64,000 nt of DNA, from the NCBI RefSeq assembly GCF_002222595.2, contig NZ_CP022413.2, forward strand, positions 1,752,001 through 1,816,000, in the 5' to 3' direction. This document shows, in pieces, positions 33,570 through 42,725 of the stretch (position 1 is its first letter; each line of letters begins with the position of its first letter). The translations under genes and the position numbers were made by a program. The notes beneath the pieces are model-generated. The model was not told the origin of the DNA. It did not search any database and was given only the letters and a program-made list of their open reading frames with translations. This stretch comes from Blautia hansenii DSM 20583. GTDB lineage: Bacteria; Bacillota; Clostridia; Lachnospirales; Lachnospiraceae.

Positions 33570-33809
33570 TTAATTCCATGTCTGAACAATATCTATAATT
33601 TCCCTTTCATACTCTCCGAATAAATCTTCATGTCGCCCCATATTTTTCACATTGGTTTCTGCTCCCCATATATCATCATCAAAAAATTCCCATACATGAT
33701 AAGCAACTCCACGATATTCAAAATCAATACTTCCGCAACCATCTTCCTCAGAATAGGTAAAAGGAAATCTTTTTTCTTTTAAAAGGTTTTGCAACTTTTC
33801 TAATCTCAT
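33570..33809 (-). CDS. Small hypothetical protein
   Basis: The 79-residue acidic protein (EEDGCGSIDFEYRG, HVWEFFDDDIWGAETN) has no domain I recognise and no signal or membrane segment. It lies 18 bases after the LURP-one-related gene on the same strand, so the two may be co-transcribed. The dense aromatic and acidic residues suggest a compact folded protein. Confidence 0.7.
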   Translation of the reverse strand: MRLEKLQNLLKEKRFPFTYSEEDGCGSIDFEYRGVAYHVWEFFDDDIWGAETNVKNMGRHEDLFGEYEREIIDIVQTWN

Positions 33810-33827
33810 CGTTCTGTCTTCCTTCTC

Positions 33828-34301
33828 TTATGACTGACTGGAACATTTTTCTGCATCAATAGCCAGAACCAGCATCAATACATATAAAGCATTTTCTGGT
33901 CTGTCAATTTCCATGACATATGTATCCGCTAAAGAAAATACTTCTTTATTTACCAAGGCTACTGCCCTTCCAGTCTGATCCTGTATTTCATAATCCCATT
34001 CCCATACGTTTCCCTGCACGCTCCAGCCATTAAAATCAACAACAAATTTAGGCTTAAAAAAAGTAAACTCTTTCTGAACACACCCCAAATATTGTTCTCC
34101 CGCATAGAGTTCAAACTTAGGTAAAAATGTGAGCACTTTTTCTTTTACTGTACCTAAATATTGCCCATATTGATCCATAATTTTTAGACAATGTCCCCAC
34201 GCTAATTCACCTTTTACTGTATACACTTTTTCTCCCTGCTCATTATAGATATCATAACTGTCAAGCCATGAAAATATCCTTTGTTTAAATAAAAGTTTCA
34301 T
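33828..34301 (-). CDS. LURP-one-related (YxjI-like) protein
   Basis: The 157-residue protein matches the LOR/tubby-like C-terminal fold: KQRIFSWLDSYDIYNEQGEKVYTVKGE at the start, then repeating beta strands (GHCLKIMDQYGQYLGTVKE, FFKPKFVVDFNGWSVQG) and a final hydrophobic helix (ALYVLMLVLAID). The family's molecular role is unknown; membrane-lipid association has been proposed for tubby-like folds. It precedes the small hypothetical gene. Confidence 0.82.
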   Translation of the reverse strand: MKLLFKQRIFSWLDSYDIYNEQGEKVYTVKGELAWGHCLKIMDQYGQYLGTVKEKVLTFLPKFELYAGEQYLGCVQKEFTFFKPKFVVDFNGWSVQGNVWEWDYEIQDQTGRAVALVNKEVFSLADTYVMEIDRPENALYVLMLVLAIDAEKCSSQS

Positions 34302-34319
34302 ATCGTCTCCTTTTGTTCA

Positions 34320-36587
34320 TTAGTGACATTTACTCCATCCACAGCTTTTGCAAATATTACATCCTTCTTCAAAAACAAGGGATTCTCCGCACTCCGGACA
34401 ATACATTTTATCTGTTTCTCCCCTTACCGGAACTGCTTTTGGTTTTGGAATTTTCTTGCCTTTCTCATCTTTTCCCGCTTTCTGACTTAATTCCTCCTGC
34501 ATTTCTTTATACATATCCATTAAAGCATTTCCCACTGCCATTGGACAGCATGCACCTTTACTTGTATCCTTTCTAGTTACTCTACGAGCAGTATAAGACG
34601 GACAGGAACCACTGGAATTTAACTGATCTACAATAGTTTCAATATCAATTCCGCCTCTTGCACTGATAGAAATCATTCTGGAAAGACCAACCATAAAGTT
34701 ATTACAGCCTCCGGTAGAACCTTTGCTTAAATATGTTTCCAAAAGTGCTCCTGTATGCGGGTCAAAAAGGGCAATACAGTGAAGACTTCCGCAGCCTGTA
34801 ATCAGCTTTCTTTTCTTGCCTACCACATCGTCTGTGACAAGAATAATTTCTCCTCGTTTCAGTCCTTCTCCTGCTGTGATTTTCTTCGTTTCCTTTGTAT
34901 TTAAAATTCCCACACGCTTGCAGCCGTCTCGGAAAATAGTAATTCCTTTTAACCCCTGCTCAAAGGCATATAAATAAAGATTTTCTGTTTCTTCCACAGT
35001 AAAGCCGGAAGGTACGTTTACCGTAGAGCTGATGGATGCGTCAATATGTCGCTGCCAGATGGACTGCATATCTATTCTCTGGTGATAGTCTAAAGTCATA
35101 GCCGTTACAAAATAGTCCGGCAAAAGTCTGTCATCCGAAACCTTGTGCTCCTCCATAAAATCTTTTACAATTTTTGTATAGACCTTATAATACACATCCT
35201 CTCCATGTAAGGACTCTGTTTTTCTCTCATAATAATTAGCATAAATCGGCTCAATTCCTCCTGAAATGCCCAGCATGGTAGACAAGGTTCCCGTAGGAGC
35301 AATGGTTAAAAGCTGAGAATTGCGAAGCCCGTATTTACGCACCAGCTCTTTTGTTCCCTCTGTTGTATTTGCCAGAAAATAAGGTGTTTCCATAATTTCC
35401 TCCACCTTACATTTTGGAAATGCACCCAATTCCTTGGCAAGTCTTGCGGAGGCTGCAATCGCTGTATCTGCCATGACAAAGCCTATTCTGTCACAGACAG
35501 AAACTGCATCTTCTTCTCCATACGTCAGTCCCAGCTTAATCAGTGCATCTGCAAGTCCCATAATTCCCAGTCCGATTTGACGCCACTGACTGACACTTTC
35601 TCGCTGCTCCGGAAGGGGATGCAAGGGCAGTCCTTCTTCCAACACTTCATTTAAAGCTCTTACAGATTCCTGTACACAATGCTTAAATTCTTCAAAGTCA
35701 AAATAGGCATTTTCTGTAAAAGGATTTTCTACAAAAGCAGAAAGGTTGATGCTTCCTAAAAGACAGCTTCCTCCTGCCGGCAAGGGCTCTTCTGCACAGG
35801 GATTTACGCCTGCATAAGAAAATTCCTTTGTATTGCTAAGTAAATTCCAGCCGGTAATTCTGTCCCAGAACAATGCGCCCGGTTCTGCATAATCCCAGTT
35901 TGTTTCCGTAATGCGGTGAAACAGCTCTCTGGCATTTACCATACGTTCAATAACCTGTCCTGTCTCTTCTCTTGTATAATGCAGACAATACTCTTCGTTT
36001 TTCTTCACTGCTTCCATGAAATCCTCATGAATACGCACGGAAATATTCGCTGTATTTACTTTTTCCAAATCAGTTTTCAGCTCAATAAATTCCGGAACGT
36101 CAGGATGGGAGCAGTCAATGGAAATCATCAACGCTCCCCTTCTTCCGTTTTGTCCGATTAAAGAAGTCACAAGAGAATATAATTCCATGAAGGATACCGC
36201 TCCGCTGGTTTCCTTTGCCGCATTATTGATTTTCGCACCTCTTGGACTCAGCTCGGAAATATCCACACCGCAGCCCCCACCGTAGCTGTACGTACGTGCC
36301 AGCTTTTTGGCACAATCAAAAATACTTTCTATGTTGTCCTTTGGCGGTTCGACCACATAGCAGTTGGAATAAGTCACCTTTTTCCCCTGCTTATCCAGTC
36401 CTCGATTGGATAAAATTCTTCCTCCGAAAAGAAATTTCTTTTCTTTTATGTACTTTGCGATTTCTTCATTTCCGCCGCTGATACGTGTAATCCAGCTTTC
36501 AAAATCCTCTTCTTCATTCCGATACTTTTTATTCCAGATATCCATTCCAAGCCGGTTTTCGCTGCCCAGCCATTCTTCAACATTCAT
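34320..36587 (-). CDS. nrdJ: Adenosylcobalamin-dependent (class II) ribonucleotide reductase
   Basis: The 755-residue enzyme has the R1 barrel motifs NPCAEEPLPAGGSCLLGSINLSA, LGIMGLADALIKLGL and IAPTGTLSTMLGISGGIEP. It also has a C-terminal zinc-ribbon-like tail CPECGESLVFEEGCNICKSCGW. Class II enzymes make the thiyl radical from adenosylcobalamin and work with or without oxygen. The start is the ATG at 36587, with GGAGGG 7 bases upstream. A pair of NrdR boxes lies directly upstream, so expression should respond to NrdR and dATP/ATP. Confidence 0.96.
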   Translation of the reverse strand: MNVEEWLGSENRLGMDIWNKKYRNEEEDFESWITRISGGNEEIAKYIKEKKFLFGGRILSNRGLDKQGKKVTYSNCYVVEPPKDNIESIFDCAKKLARTYSYGGGCGVDISELSPRGAKINNAAKETSGAVSFMELYSLVTSLIGQNGRRGALMISIDCSHPDVPEFIELKTDLEKVNTANISVRIHEDFMEAVKKNEEYCLHYTREETGQVIERMVNARELFHRITETNWDYAEPGALFWDRITGWNLLSNTKEFSYAGVNPCAEEPLPAGGSCLLGSINLSAFVENPFTENAYFDFEEFKHCVQESVRALNEVLEEGLPLHPLPEQRESVSQWRQIGLGIMGLADALIKLGLTYGEEDAVSVCDRIGFVMADTAIAASARLAKELGAFPKCKVEEIMETPYFLANTTEGTKELVRKYGLRNSQLLTIAPTGTLSTMLGISGGIEPIYANYYERKTESLHGEDVYYKVYTKIVKDFMEEHKVSDDRLLPDYFVTAMTLDYHQRIDMQSIWQRHIDASISSTVNVPSGFTVEETENLYLYAFEQGLKGITIFRDGCKRVGILNTKETKKITAGEGLKRGEIILVTDDVVGKKRKLITGCGSLHCIALFDPHTGALLETYLSKGSTGGCNNFMVGLSRMISISARGGIDIETIVDQLNSSGSCPSYTARRVTRKDTSKGACCPMAVGNALMDMYKEMQEELSQKAGKDEKGKKIPKPKAVPVRGETDKMYCPECGESLVFEEGCNICKSCGWSKCH

Positions 36588-36598
36588 CCTTTTACCCT

Positions 36599-36646
36599 CC
36601 ACTATATTTAGTCAGTATGTATATATACTAGCACGATATATAGTTC
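36599..36646 (-). promoter_or_regulatory. NrdR box pair and promoter of nrdJ
   Basis: Two 16-base elements, GAACTATATATCGTGC (minus strand, 36631-36646) and TGACTAAATATAGTGG (36599-36614), each match the NrdR consensus ACACWATATWTDGTGT at 12 positions by my count. They are 32 bases apart centre to centre, the spacing known for NrdR boxes. The first lies in the spacer after a TTGAAA -35 candidate; the second touches the ribosome binding site. Confidence 0.75.
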
Positions 36647-36659
36647 GTTTCAAGGGCTG

Positions 36660-37433
36660 TTAATTTCCGCATTCTATGCTAATCTCATTAAACTTTTCTA
36701 AAATATCCTCAATTTTTATTTCTTTTTTCTTTTCTGCTACCGCATCCATAACTGCATTTCCCTGATGCAACATGAGAAGTCTATCTCCGTATTCCACTGC
36801 GTAGCGAAGATTATGCGTTACCATAATCGCTGTCAAATGCTTTTCTCTCACAATTTTCTCTGTTAATTCCATAATTAAATCTGCGGTTTTCGGGTCTAAT
36901 GCTGCCGTATGCTCATCTAAAATCAGGAAATCAATAGGCGTCATGGTGCTCATTAAAAGCGCCAATGCCTGTCTTTGTCCTCCTGAAAGAGCTCCTACCT
37001 TTGTATTCAATTTATCTTCCAAGCCAAGCTGTAATTTTGCCAGCTCTTCTTTATAAAAAGCAATGCGTTTCTTATCTGTTCCTCTTTTTAATCCAAAGGC
37101 TTTTCCCTTATTATCTGCCATTGCCATATTTTCTAAAATAGTCATGGAAGGGCAGGTTCCCATAGCCGGATTTTGATACACACGTCCGATTTTCTCCAGA
37201 CGCTTATATTCTTTTTGCTTTGTAATATCCTGACCGTCTACCAGAATTTTCCCCTCATCTAATTCAATACTTCCGCAGATAATATTTAAAAGAGAGGTTT
37301 TTCCTGAACCGTTACTGCCTACAATGGATACAAATTCTCCTTTTTCTATGGTCAGATTAAAATCTTCAAACAGACACATTTCATGCACTGTTCCCGGGTT
37401 ATAGTATTTATGAATATGTTTTAATTCAAGCAT
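36660..37433 (-). CDS. ABC transporter ATP-binding protein, Trp T-box operon
   Basis: The 257-residue ATPase has Walker A VGSNGSGKTSLLN, signature LSGGQRQALALLM and Walker B DFLILDEHTAALD. It also has VTHNLRYAVEYGDR. DEHTAALD is typical of the ATPases that pair with TrpX/YcjX-type binding proteins. The start at the ATG at 37433 overlaps the permease gene by eight bases. It is the last gene of the three-gene operon behind the T-box. Confidence 0.92.
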   Translation of the reverse strand: MLELKHIHKYYNPGTVHEMCLFEDFNLTIEKGEFVSIVGSNGSGKTSLLNIICGSIELDEGKILVDGQDITKQKEYKRLEKIGRVYQNPAMGTCPSMTILENMAMADNKGKAFGLKRGTDKKRIAFYKEELAKLQLGLEDKLNTKVGALSGGQRQALALLMSTMTPIDFLILDEHTAALDPKTADLIMELTEKIVREKHLTAIMVTHNLRYAVEYGDRLLMLHQGNAVMDAVAEKKKEIKIEDILEKFNEISIECGN

Positions 37434-38325
37434 GGCTTTTCCCTCTCTTCTCTTTTTTATCAACAACCAGAATTAAGACTAACACGCCTAAAAGGAACAA
37501 TGCAGAAATCATTTTCATTGCCTGTGGCGGGAAGTATAAAATGGCAATTCCTGTACACGCCTTATAGAGAATTGCACCTAAAAATACAAAGGTCGTAACC
37601 TTGATAAAGGATATTTTTTTCAGCATTTTATAAAGACTTGTTCCTACAATAACACTGGCAAGTCCTACGACAATAGCTCCTGTACCGGAAGAAATTTCAA
37701 ATACTCCCTGCTGCTGACAGGAAATACAGCCGCTTAATGCAACCAGTCCGTTGGCAATGGAAAGGCCTAAAATCTTCACATTTCCCTTGTTTTTTGCAAG
37801 AGAAGTAACCAGATTTTCATTATCACCTACGGCTCTTAATAAGTATCCTGACTTTGTTTTCAGATATCCGTCTAATGCAAATTTACTGATAAGAACCACC
37901 AGCAAAATAATCATCAAATTGCTGTATTTGGAAATTCCGCCGCTGAATATACCGGATAAAAACTCATTTTTAAAAATGGTTTCTTTAGAAAATAAAGGGA
38001 CATTATTTGTTCCTGCCACCATTAAATTCACCGTGTATAAAGCTGTCATCATAATAATTCCGGAAAGTAAATCCCGTACCTTACATTTTACATGAATAAG
38101 ACCTGTGCAAAGTCCGGCTGCTGCCCCGGCAAAAAATGCCACAGGCAGTGTGAGATAGGGGTTTACGCCGGATTTTAAAAGCGCCGCTGTTACGGCTGCT
38201 CCCAAAGGAAAGCTTCCGTCTACTGTCAAATCAGGAAAATCTAAAATTTTATAAGTAATATATACACCTAATGCTAAAATGCCGTAAATCAATCCCTGCT
38301 CAATAATACTGATTGCAAAATCCAT
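37426..38325 (-). CDS. ABC transporter permease, Trp T-box operon
   Basis: The 299-residue membrane protein has about nine hydrophobic segments and begins with ILALGVYITYKILDFPDLTVDGSFPLGAA, typical of the permeases in predicted tryptophan/tyrosine ABC transporters (LivH-like superfamily). It lies 17 bases after the binding-protein gene and overlaps the ATPase gene. Confidence 0.92.
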   Translation of the reverse strand: MDFAISIIEQGLIYGILALGVYITYKILDFPDLTVDGSFPLGAAVTAALLKSGVNPYLTLPVAFFAGAAAGLCTGLIHVKCKVRDLLSGIIMMTALYTVNLMVAGTNNVPLFSKETIFKNEFLSGIFSGGISKYSNLMIILLVVLISKFALDGYLKTKSGYLLRAVGDNENLVTSLAKNKGNVKILGLSIANGLVALSGCISCQQQGVFEISSGTGAIVVGLASVIVGTSLYKMLKKISFIKVTTFVFLGAILYKACTGIAILYFPPQAMKMISALFLLGVLVLILVVDKKEKRGKSHA

Positions 38326-38342
38326 CTTTTTTTCCTCTTTTC

Positions 38343-39350
38343 TTATCCTTCAATTTCTGTAAATACTTCCTCTGCTCTGTTTTTCAGTTCTTCCGGAAGT
38401 TCTATTTTTAAGTTTTCTGCTGCTTTTTCGTTGATGTAAAGGCTGCTTCCCTCTAAAAGCTCATAAGACATTTCCTCTGCTTTTGCTTCACCCTTTAAGA
38501 TTTTTGCCGCCATCTTTCCTGTTTCTTTACCAAGATTGATATAATCTAAGCCTTCGGCTGCCAGACACCCCAGTTTTACCTGTTCAATTTCACTGCCGAA
38601 AACAGGAATACCTTTTTTATTTGCCTGCTCTAAAATCGTTGGCAGAACACTGACAACCGTATTGTCTGTAAGATTGGTAAGGCAGTCTACCTTTTCCAAC
38701 AATCCTGCTGCTGCCAAAGACACCTCGGAAGTATTGGTAACACCTGCTGTTTCTAAGGTAAATCCGTATTCCTTGGCATATTTTTCATATTCTTTGATAC
38801 TGTGAACGGAATTGGCTTCGCTGGTTGTATATAAAATACCGATTGTTTTTGCATCCGGAAGCATTTCACGTATCATCTTCAGCTGCGCCTCTACGGGAAG
38901 CTGGTCACTTGTTCCTGTCACATTTCCCACCGGTGTTTTATCCTCACCTGCAAGCTCGGCTTCCTCCGGATTCGTCACTGCTGTATACACAACGGGAATT
39001 TCTGTGTTTGCTGCACTGTTGTAAGCTGCCTGTGCGCTTGGTGTTGCAATGGCACAAATCAAATCCACCTTATCTGACACAAATTTATCGGAAATCTGTG
39101 CTGCTGTGGCAGTATCGGAATTGGCATTGTCTAAATCAATCTCCAGATTTTTCCCCTCTTCAATACCTTCTTCTTTTAAGCCTTCCAAAAATCCCTCCCG
39201 ACAGTTATCCAAAGAACCATGTTCTGCAAACTGAGAAATGCCAATGTGATAGACACCTTCTTTACTCTCTTTATTTTCGCCTTTGCATCCGGTGAAAAGA
39301 CCTGTTGTTAAAATTGCTCCTAAAATCATAACAAATACTTTTTTCTTCAT
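38343..39350 (-). CDS. ABC transporter substrate-binding lipoprotein, probably for tryptophan (TrpX-like)
   Basis: The 335-residue protein has a lipoprotein signal with lipobox LFTGC near residue 22 and an ABC_sub_bind fold (GISQFAEHGSLDNCREGFLEG, AIATPSAQAAYNSAANTEIPV). The start is the ATG at 39350, with AAGGAG upstream. The Trp-specific T-box in the leader indicates tryptophan or a close precursor as cargo, in line with the predicted trpXYZ systems of Firmicutes. Direct binding is not shown by sequence. Confidence 0.9.
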   Translation of the reverse strand: MKKKVFVMILGAILTTGLFTGCKGENKESKEGVYHIGISQFAEHGSLDNCREGFLEGLKEEGIEEGKNLEIDLDNANSDTATAAQISDKFVSDKVDLICAIATPSAQAAYNSAANTEIPVVYTAVTNPEEAELAGEDKTPVGNVTGTSDQLPVEAQLKMIREMLPDAKTIGILYTTSEANSVHSIKEYEKYAKEYGFTLETAGVTNTSEVSLAAAGLLEKVDCLTNLTDNTVVSVLPTILEQANKKGIPVFGSEIEQVKLGCLAAEGLDYINLGKETGKMAAKILKGEAKAEEMSYELLEGSSLYINEKAAENLKIELPEELKNRAEEVFTEIEG

Positions 39351-39435
39351 AATTTTTTCTCCTTTTCTCTGCTTTTCTTTTTCCATTCCGATGTGCAAGG
39401 GCTTTCTATTGTATAGGACGCAATTTCCTATACAA

Positions 39436-39720
39436 TAAAAAACCGCCCCAAGTTAGAAACTAACTTGAGACGGTAATAAAATCATTTATTATCGCGGTAC
39501 CACTCAACTTGACATTGCCAAATGTCCACTTTACCATGTACTGACATACACGCCTGATTGATAACGGGTTCGGTTCCCGACAACGCCTACTCTTTTCATT
39601 TCGGGCTGCCCTCGAAAGTCCATTCAGCTTCAAAGTCCATACGGCAATCCCACCATCTGCCGCTCTCTGTAATTTCATTTCAAGCTTACTCCTCTTTCTC
39701 ATCGGTTTTGCTTTTGTTGG
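39436..39720 (-). ncRNA. T-box riboswitch, tryptophan-specific
   Basis: The minus strand carries the T-box core GAGTGGTACCGCG (39493-39505) in an antiterminator context. A stem I region follows the promoter, and a terminator CCGTCTCAAGTTAG/CTAACTTGGGGCGG with a U-tract lies at 39436-39473. In the specifier-loop position GAATGGAC the codon reads TGG, so uncharged tRNA-Trp should allow read-through into the binding-protein gene. It fills most of the gap between the MATE gene and the transporter operon. Confidence 0.92.
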
Positions 39721-39724
39721 TATC

Positions 39725-39753
39725 ATTTTATGCTTAACTTTGTTTTTTGTCAA
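39725..39753 (-). promoter_or_regulatory. Promoter of the T-box transporter operon
   Basis: On the minus strand, TTGACA (39748-39753) and TAAAAT (39725-39730) are 17 bases apart. The promoter lies in the last bases of the upstream MATE gene and fires into the T-box leader. Confidence 0.75.
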
Positions 39754-41086
39754 CTATTTTTTGAAAATTTTTTCTGTCTGTTCTCTTTATTACAAACATT
39801 CCCACTGCCATAGTACATAATTCTGCCGCCGGGTATGCCAGCCAAATTCCTGTAACTCCCATAAAAACAGGCAATACATAGACAAAAATCAGTACCAGAA
39901 TACAGCCTCTTAAAAGACATAAAAGCAGGGAATATCCATTTTCCACCACAGACTGAAAATAACAAATATACACCATATTTACTGCTGTAAATAAAAATCC
40001 GATAAAGTAAATCTGCACTGCGTCTCCTGACATGGAAAGGATTTCCTTATCAGGATTTAAGAAGATATAAGTAAAGAAATCCGGTGCAAAAATTCCAACT
40101 GCTACAATCACGCCACAGACAATAATAGATGTAATCATCGTCAGTTTTCTTACGGAAAAAGTTCTTTCAAACTGCCCTGCCCCGTAATTTACAGAGATAA
40201 TAGGCTGAGATGCCTGATTAACGCCTTTGCAAAGACACATTACCACAATGGCTGTATTGCAGATAATGCCGAATACCGTAACTCCCGTATTTCCCACATA
40301 TTTTAAAAGCTGCAAATTAAATACAAAAATGGTAATTCCCGATGAAACCTCAATCAAAAAACTGGCTGTTCCGTTCACCAGAATATCCTTCATATAGCTT
40401 ACACGAATACCACGAAGGTTGAATTTCAACTGATTTTTCTTTGTAAAAAAATGAATAAGCAGAATTCCTACGGTTAAATAAGAGCCGATAACCGTTGCGA
40501 TTGCAGCCCCTGACATTCCCATTTCCATAGGAAATACAAACACATAATCCAGCACAATATTGGTAATTCCTCCGGCAATTACCGCATTCATTGCCAACTT
40601 CGGAGCACCGTCATTTCTTACAAAGGTCTGTAAAAAAGCAGAGAGAAAATATGCTCCCATTCCCCATATAATGTAGGGAATATAGTCCATAATATAAGGC
40701 ATGGTTTCCTCTGTTCCGCCTAAAAGCCATGCGATATCTTCCATGAAAACCACACTCACCACAAGGAGCAAAAGCCATATGAGAATGTTCAAAAGAAAGG
40801 ATGCCGTGAAGTAGGCATCTGCCTTTTCTTTTTCTCCTCGTCCCCTGAAAATAGACATCAGTACAGAGCCGCCCACACCAAATAAAAGTCCCAATCCAAA
40901 GAACACATTATAAATGGGAAGTGCGATGTTTAACGCTGCCATTGCCACACTTCCCAATCCTTTTCCGATAATAATGGTATCTGCCAGAACATAGATAGAG
41001 GTTACCATTGTGCCCATAATGGACGGGATTAAATAATGAAAAAATAACCCTTTTACCGGTTTTGTCATAAAATCTTTTGTTTCCAT
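39734..41086 (-). CDS. MATE family efflux transporter (second)
   Basis: The 450-residue membrane protein has twelve hydrophobic segments. Family motifs are FHYLIPSIMGTMVTSIYVLADTI at the N-terminus, LFGVGGSVLMSIFRGRGEKEKA and, in the second half, CKGVNQASQPIISVNYGAGQ. The start at the ATG at 41086 follows GGTGAGGG. The substrate is unknown. It differs from the MATE protein near 8-9.5 kb and belongs to another branch of the family. Confidence 0.92.
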   Translation of the reverse strand: METKDFMTKPVKGLFFHYLIPSIMGTMVTSIYVLADTIIIGKGLGSVAMAALNIALPIYNVFFGLGLLFGVGGSVLMSIFRGRGEKEKADAYFTASFLLNILIWLLLLVVSVVFMEDIAWLLGGTEETMPYIMDYIPYIIWGMGAYFLSAFLQTFVRNDGAPKLAMNAVIAGGITNIVLDYVFVFPMEMGMSGAAIATVIGSYLTVGILLIHFFTKKNQLKFNLRGIRVSYMKDILVNGTASFLIEVSSGITIFVFNLQLLKYVGNTGVTVFGIICNTAIVVMCLCKGVNQASQPIISVNYGAGQFERTFSVRKLTMITSIIVCGVIVAVGIFAPDFFTYIFLNPDKEILSMSGDAVQIYFIGFLFTAVNMVYICYFQSVVENGYSLLLCLLRGCILVLIFVYVLPVFMGVTGIWLAYPAAELCTMAVGMFVIKRTDRKNFQKIVDKKQS

Positions 41087-41169
41087 AAATCCCTCACCTG
41101 TATATTTTATCTTGCAATGATACAGTATATACAAGGACAGAGTTTCTGGCAACCACTTTTTCTATTGCG

Positions 41170-42468
41170 CTAAGAAAGCATCGCTTCCAATGGCAATATG
41201 CACAGCAAGGTAAAAAGAACCGCACCTGAAAAAACAGCCCAACGGACCAATGGAATTTTCCTTTTTTGGTGCCATATAATCATAAAAAGGACAAGGAACA
41301 GCCATATCATAAATACACCTGCCTGTATTCTCTTAATCGTAAAACCATAGGCTGCAATATACATTCCCAGCTTGCTCATTGCCGTAATCAAAAGCAAAAT
41401 CGTCACTGCGGAAAAAGCTATATTTATCACAGAAAGCACCTTGTTTTCTCTTGTTATAGTCTTTGTAAAAGTATTCATAAAAAGGAGCAGAAGGACATTA
41501 AAAGCGGTAATTCCGCAAAGCTCAAAAAAGCCCTGTCTTGCATATTCTGCATAAGTAAAGCTCTCCGGTAAAATCCCCGCACAGGCAGAAAAAAGATATT
41601 TTGCCTGAAAAGCAATAAACAAAATATAGGTAAATCCGATAATTCCTGCAAAGGTATAAACTGCCACATCCGGTATGATATGCAGGCCTTCTCCTGATAT
41701 CTCCCTATGCTCTTTACAGAGGTCTTTTTCTATATTTCTCTGATAAATTCCTCCATAAACAGTACCAAACATTAGGGAAGAAAGAATAAGCATAATCGGA
41801 ATTTCTATACATAACTGAAGGAAAAGACCTCCGTCAAAAATATTTCCCAAAAGGCTTTTAAGCATCCGGGAAAATCCCGCGTCTGCCTGAGACAAAACCG
41901 GCAAGATAATAACAAGCACCGGCAGAGATATCCCTATTCCCAGTAAAACCATAGCTCCTGTCCGTTTCTGTGTTTTGCTGAACAGACTTTGCAGCAACAC
42001 TCTGATTTGACACAAAAAATTAGAAAACGGCAAAATAATCAGCGCATACCATACATCCAAAAGCACCCACGAGGAGGTTTTGCCATCCAAAACAAGCGCA
42101 TCGGTCATAACCAGCGTCCAATAGGCACCTACCACCGCCAACATTCCCAGCTGTGTCAGAGGCATAATCGAATAATATCCGTAAGGTATTCCAACTCCCA
42201 GCAAAATAATACTCCAAAATATCTTTTCACCGTTTATATGAAAGCCTTTCACAAAACAATACAGAGAAACTACTGCAATATAGAGAATAACAAAGCCTGA
42301 TATATTAAAAAAAGAGTCATACTGTCCTGTTTTCCACAGCACATATCCTAAAAATAAATACGCCGCCGCAAAGATTTTATCCCATTTATCTACCTTTATT
42401 TTCTCAAAAAAGGGTTCACTTTCCAAAGGTAAGCCCATTTCTGTACTTACCTGATTTTTATTTTCCAT
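41170..42468 (-). CDS. DUF4173 multi-pass membrane protein
   Basis: The 432-residue protein has about eleven hydrophobic segments and the features of DUF4153/DUF4173: YFFFGxG-like core MLILSSLMFGTVYGGIYQ and FSACAGILPESFTYAEYARQGFFEL, a strongly conserved family motif. Its N-terminus is polar with ESEPFFEKIKVDKWDK. It is the last gene after DUF2975 and the small HTH protein, a common set in Firmicutes with unknown function. Confidence 0.88.
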   Translation of the reverse strand: MENKNQVSTEMGLPLESEPFFEKIKVDKWDKIFAAAYLFLGYVLWKTGQYDSFFNISGFVILYIAVVSLYCFVKGFHINGEKIFWSIILLGVGIPYGYYSIMPLTQLGMLAVVGAYWTLVMTDALVLDGKTSSWVLLDVWYALIILPFSNFLCQIRVLLQSLFSKTQKRTGAMVLLGIGISLPVLVIILPVLSQADAGFSRMLKSLLGNIFDGGLFLQLCIEIPIMLILSSLMFGTVYGGIYQRNIEKDLCKEHREISGEGLHIIPDVAVYTFAGIIGFTYILFIAFQAKYLFSACAGILPESFTYAEYARQGFFELCGITAFNVLLLLFMNTFTKTITRENKVLSVINIAFSAVTILLLITAMSKLGMYIAAYGFTIKRIQAGVFMIWLFLVLFMIIWHQKRKIPLVRWAVFSGAVLFTLLCILPLEAMLS

Positions 42469-42495
42469 TTTTCTTCCTCACTTTCTGAAAACTAT

Positions 42496-42711
42496 TTAGA
42501 ATTCTTCCTCAGAAACATACTCCAGAATATCTCCCGGCTGACACTCCAAAACCTTACAAAGAGCTTCCAAAGTAGTAAAACGAACTGCTTTTGCCTTTCC
42601 GTTTTTTAACACCGATAAATTGGCAGGCGTAATATCAATGGCTTTTGCCAAGTCTCCTGCACTGATTTTTCTCTTTGCCATAACGACATCAAGATTAACT
42701 ACAATAGGCAT
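42496..42711 (-). CDS. Small Cro/CI-type regulator (YozG-like)
   Basis: The 71-residue protein is a bare helix-turn-helix: ISAGDLAKAIDITPANLSVLKNGKAKAVRF, ending LECQPGDILEYV. The ATG at 42711 has AGGAAGG upstream; a GTG three codons earlier is the alternative. It starts 14 bases after the DUF2975 gene. This pair is a standard unit in Firmicutes, where the HTH protein probably controls its own operon. Confidence 0.9.
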   Translation of the reverse strand: MPIVVNLDVVMAKRKISAGDLAKAIDITPANLSVLKNGKAKAVRFTTLEALCKVLECQPGDILEYVSEEEF

Positions 42712-42725
42712 TTTTATCACCCTTC

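Noticed and set aside
36588..36659. Cobalamin riboswitch before nrdJ
   Set aside because: The 72-base gap is too short and is explained by the NrdR boxes.
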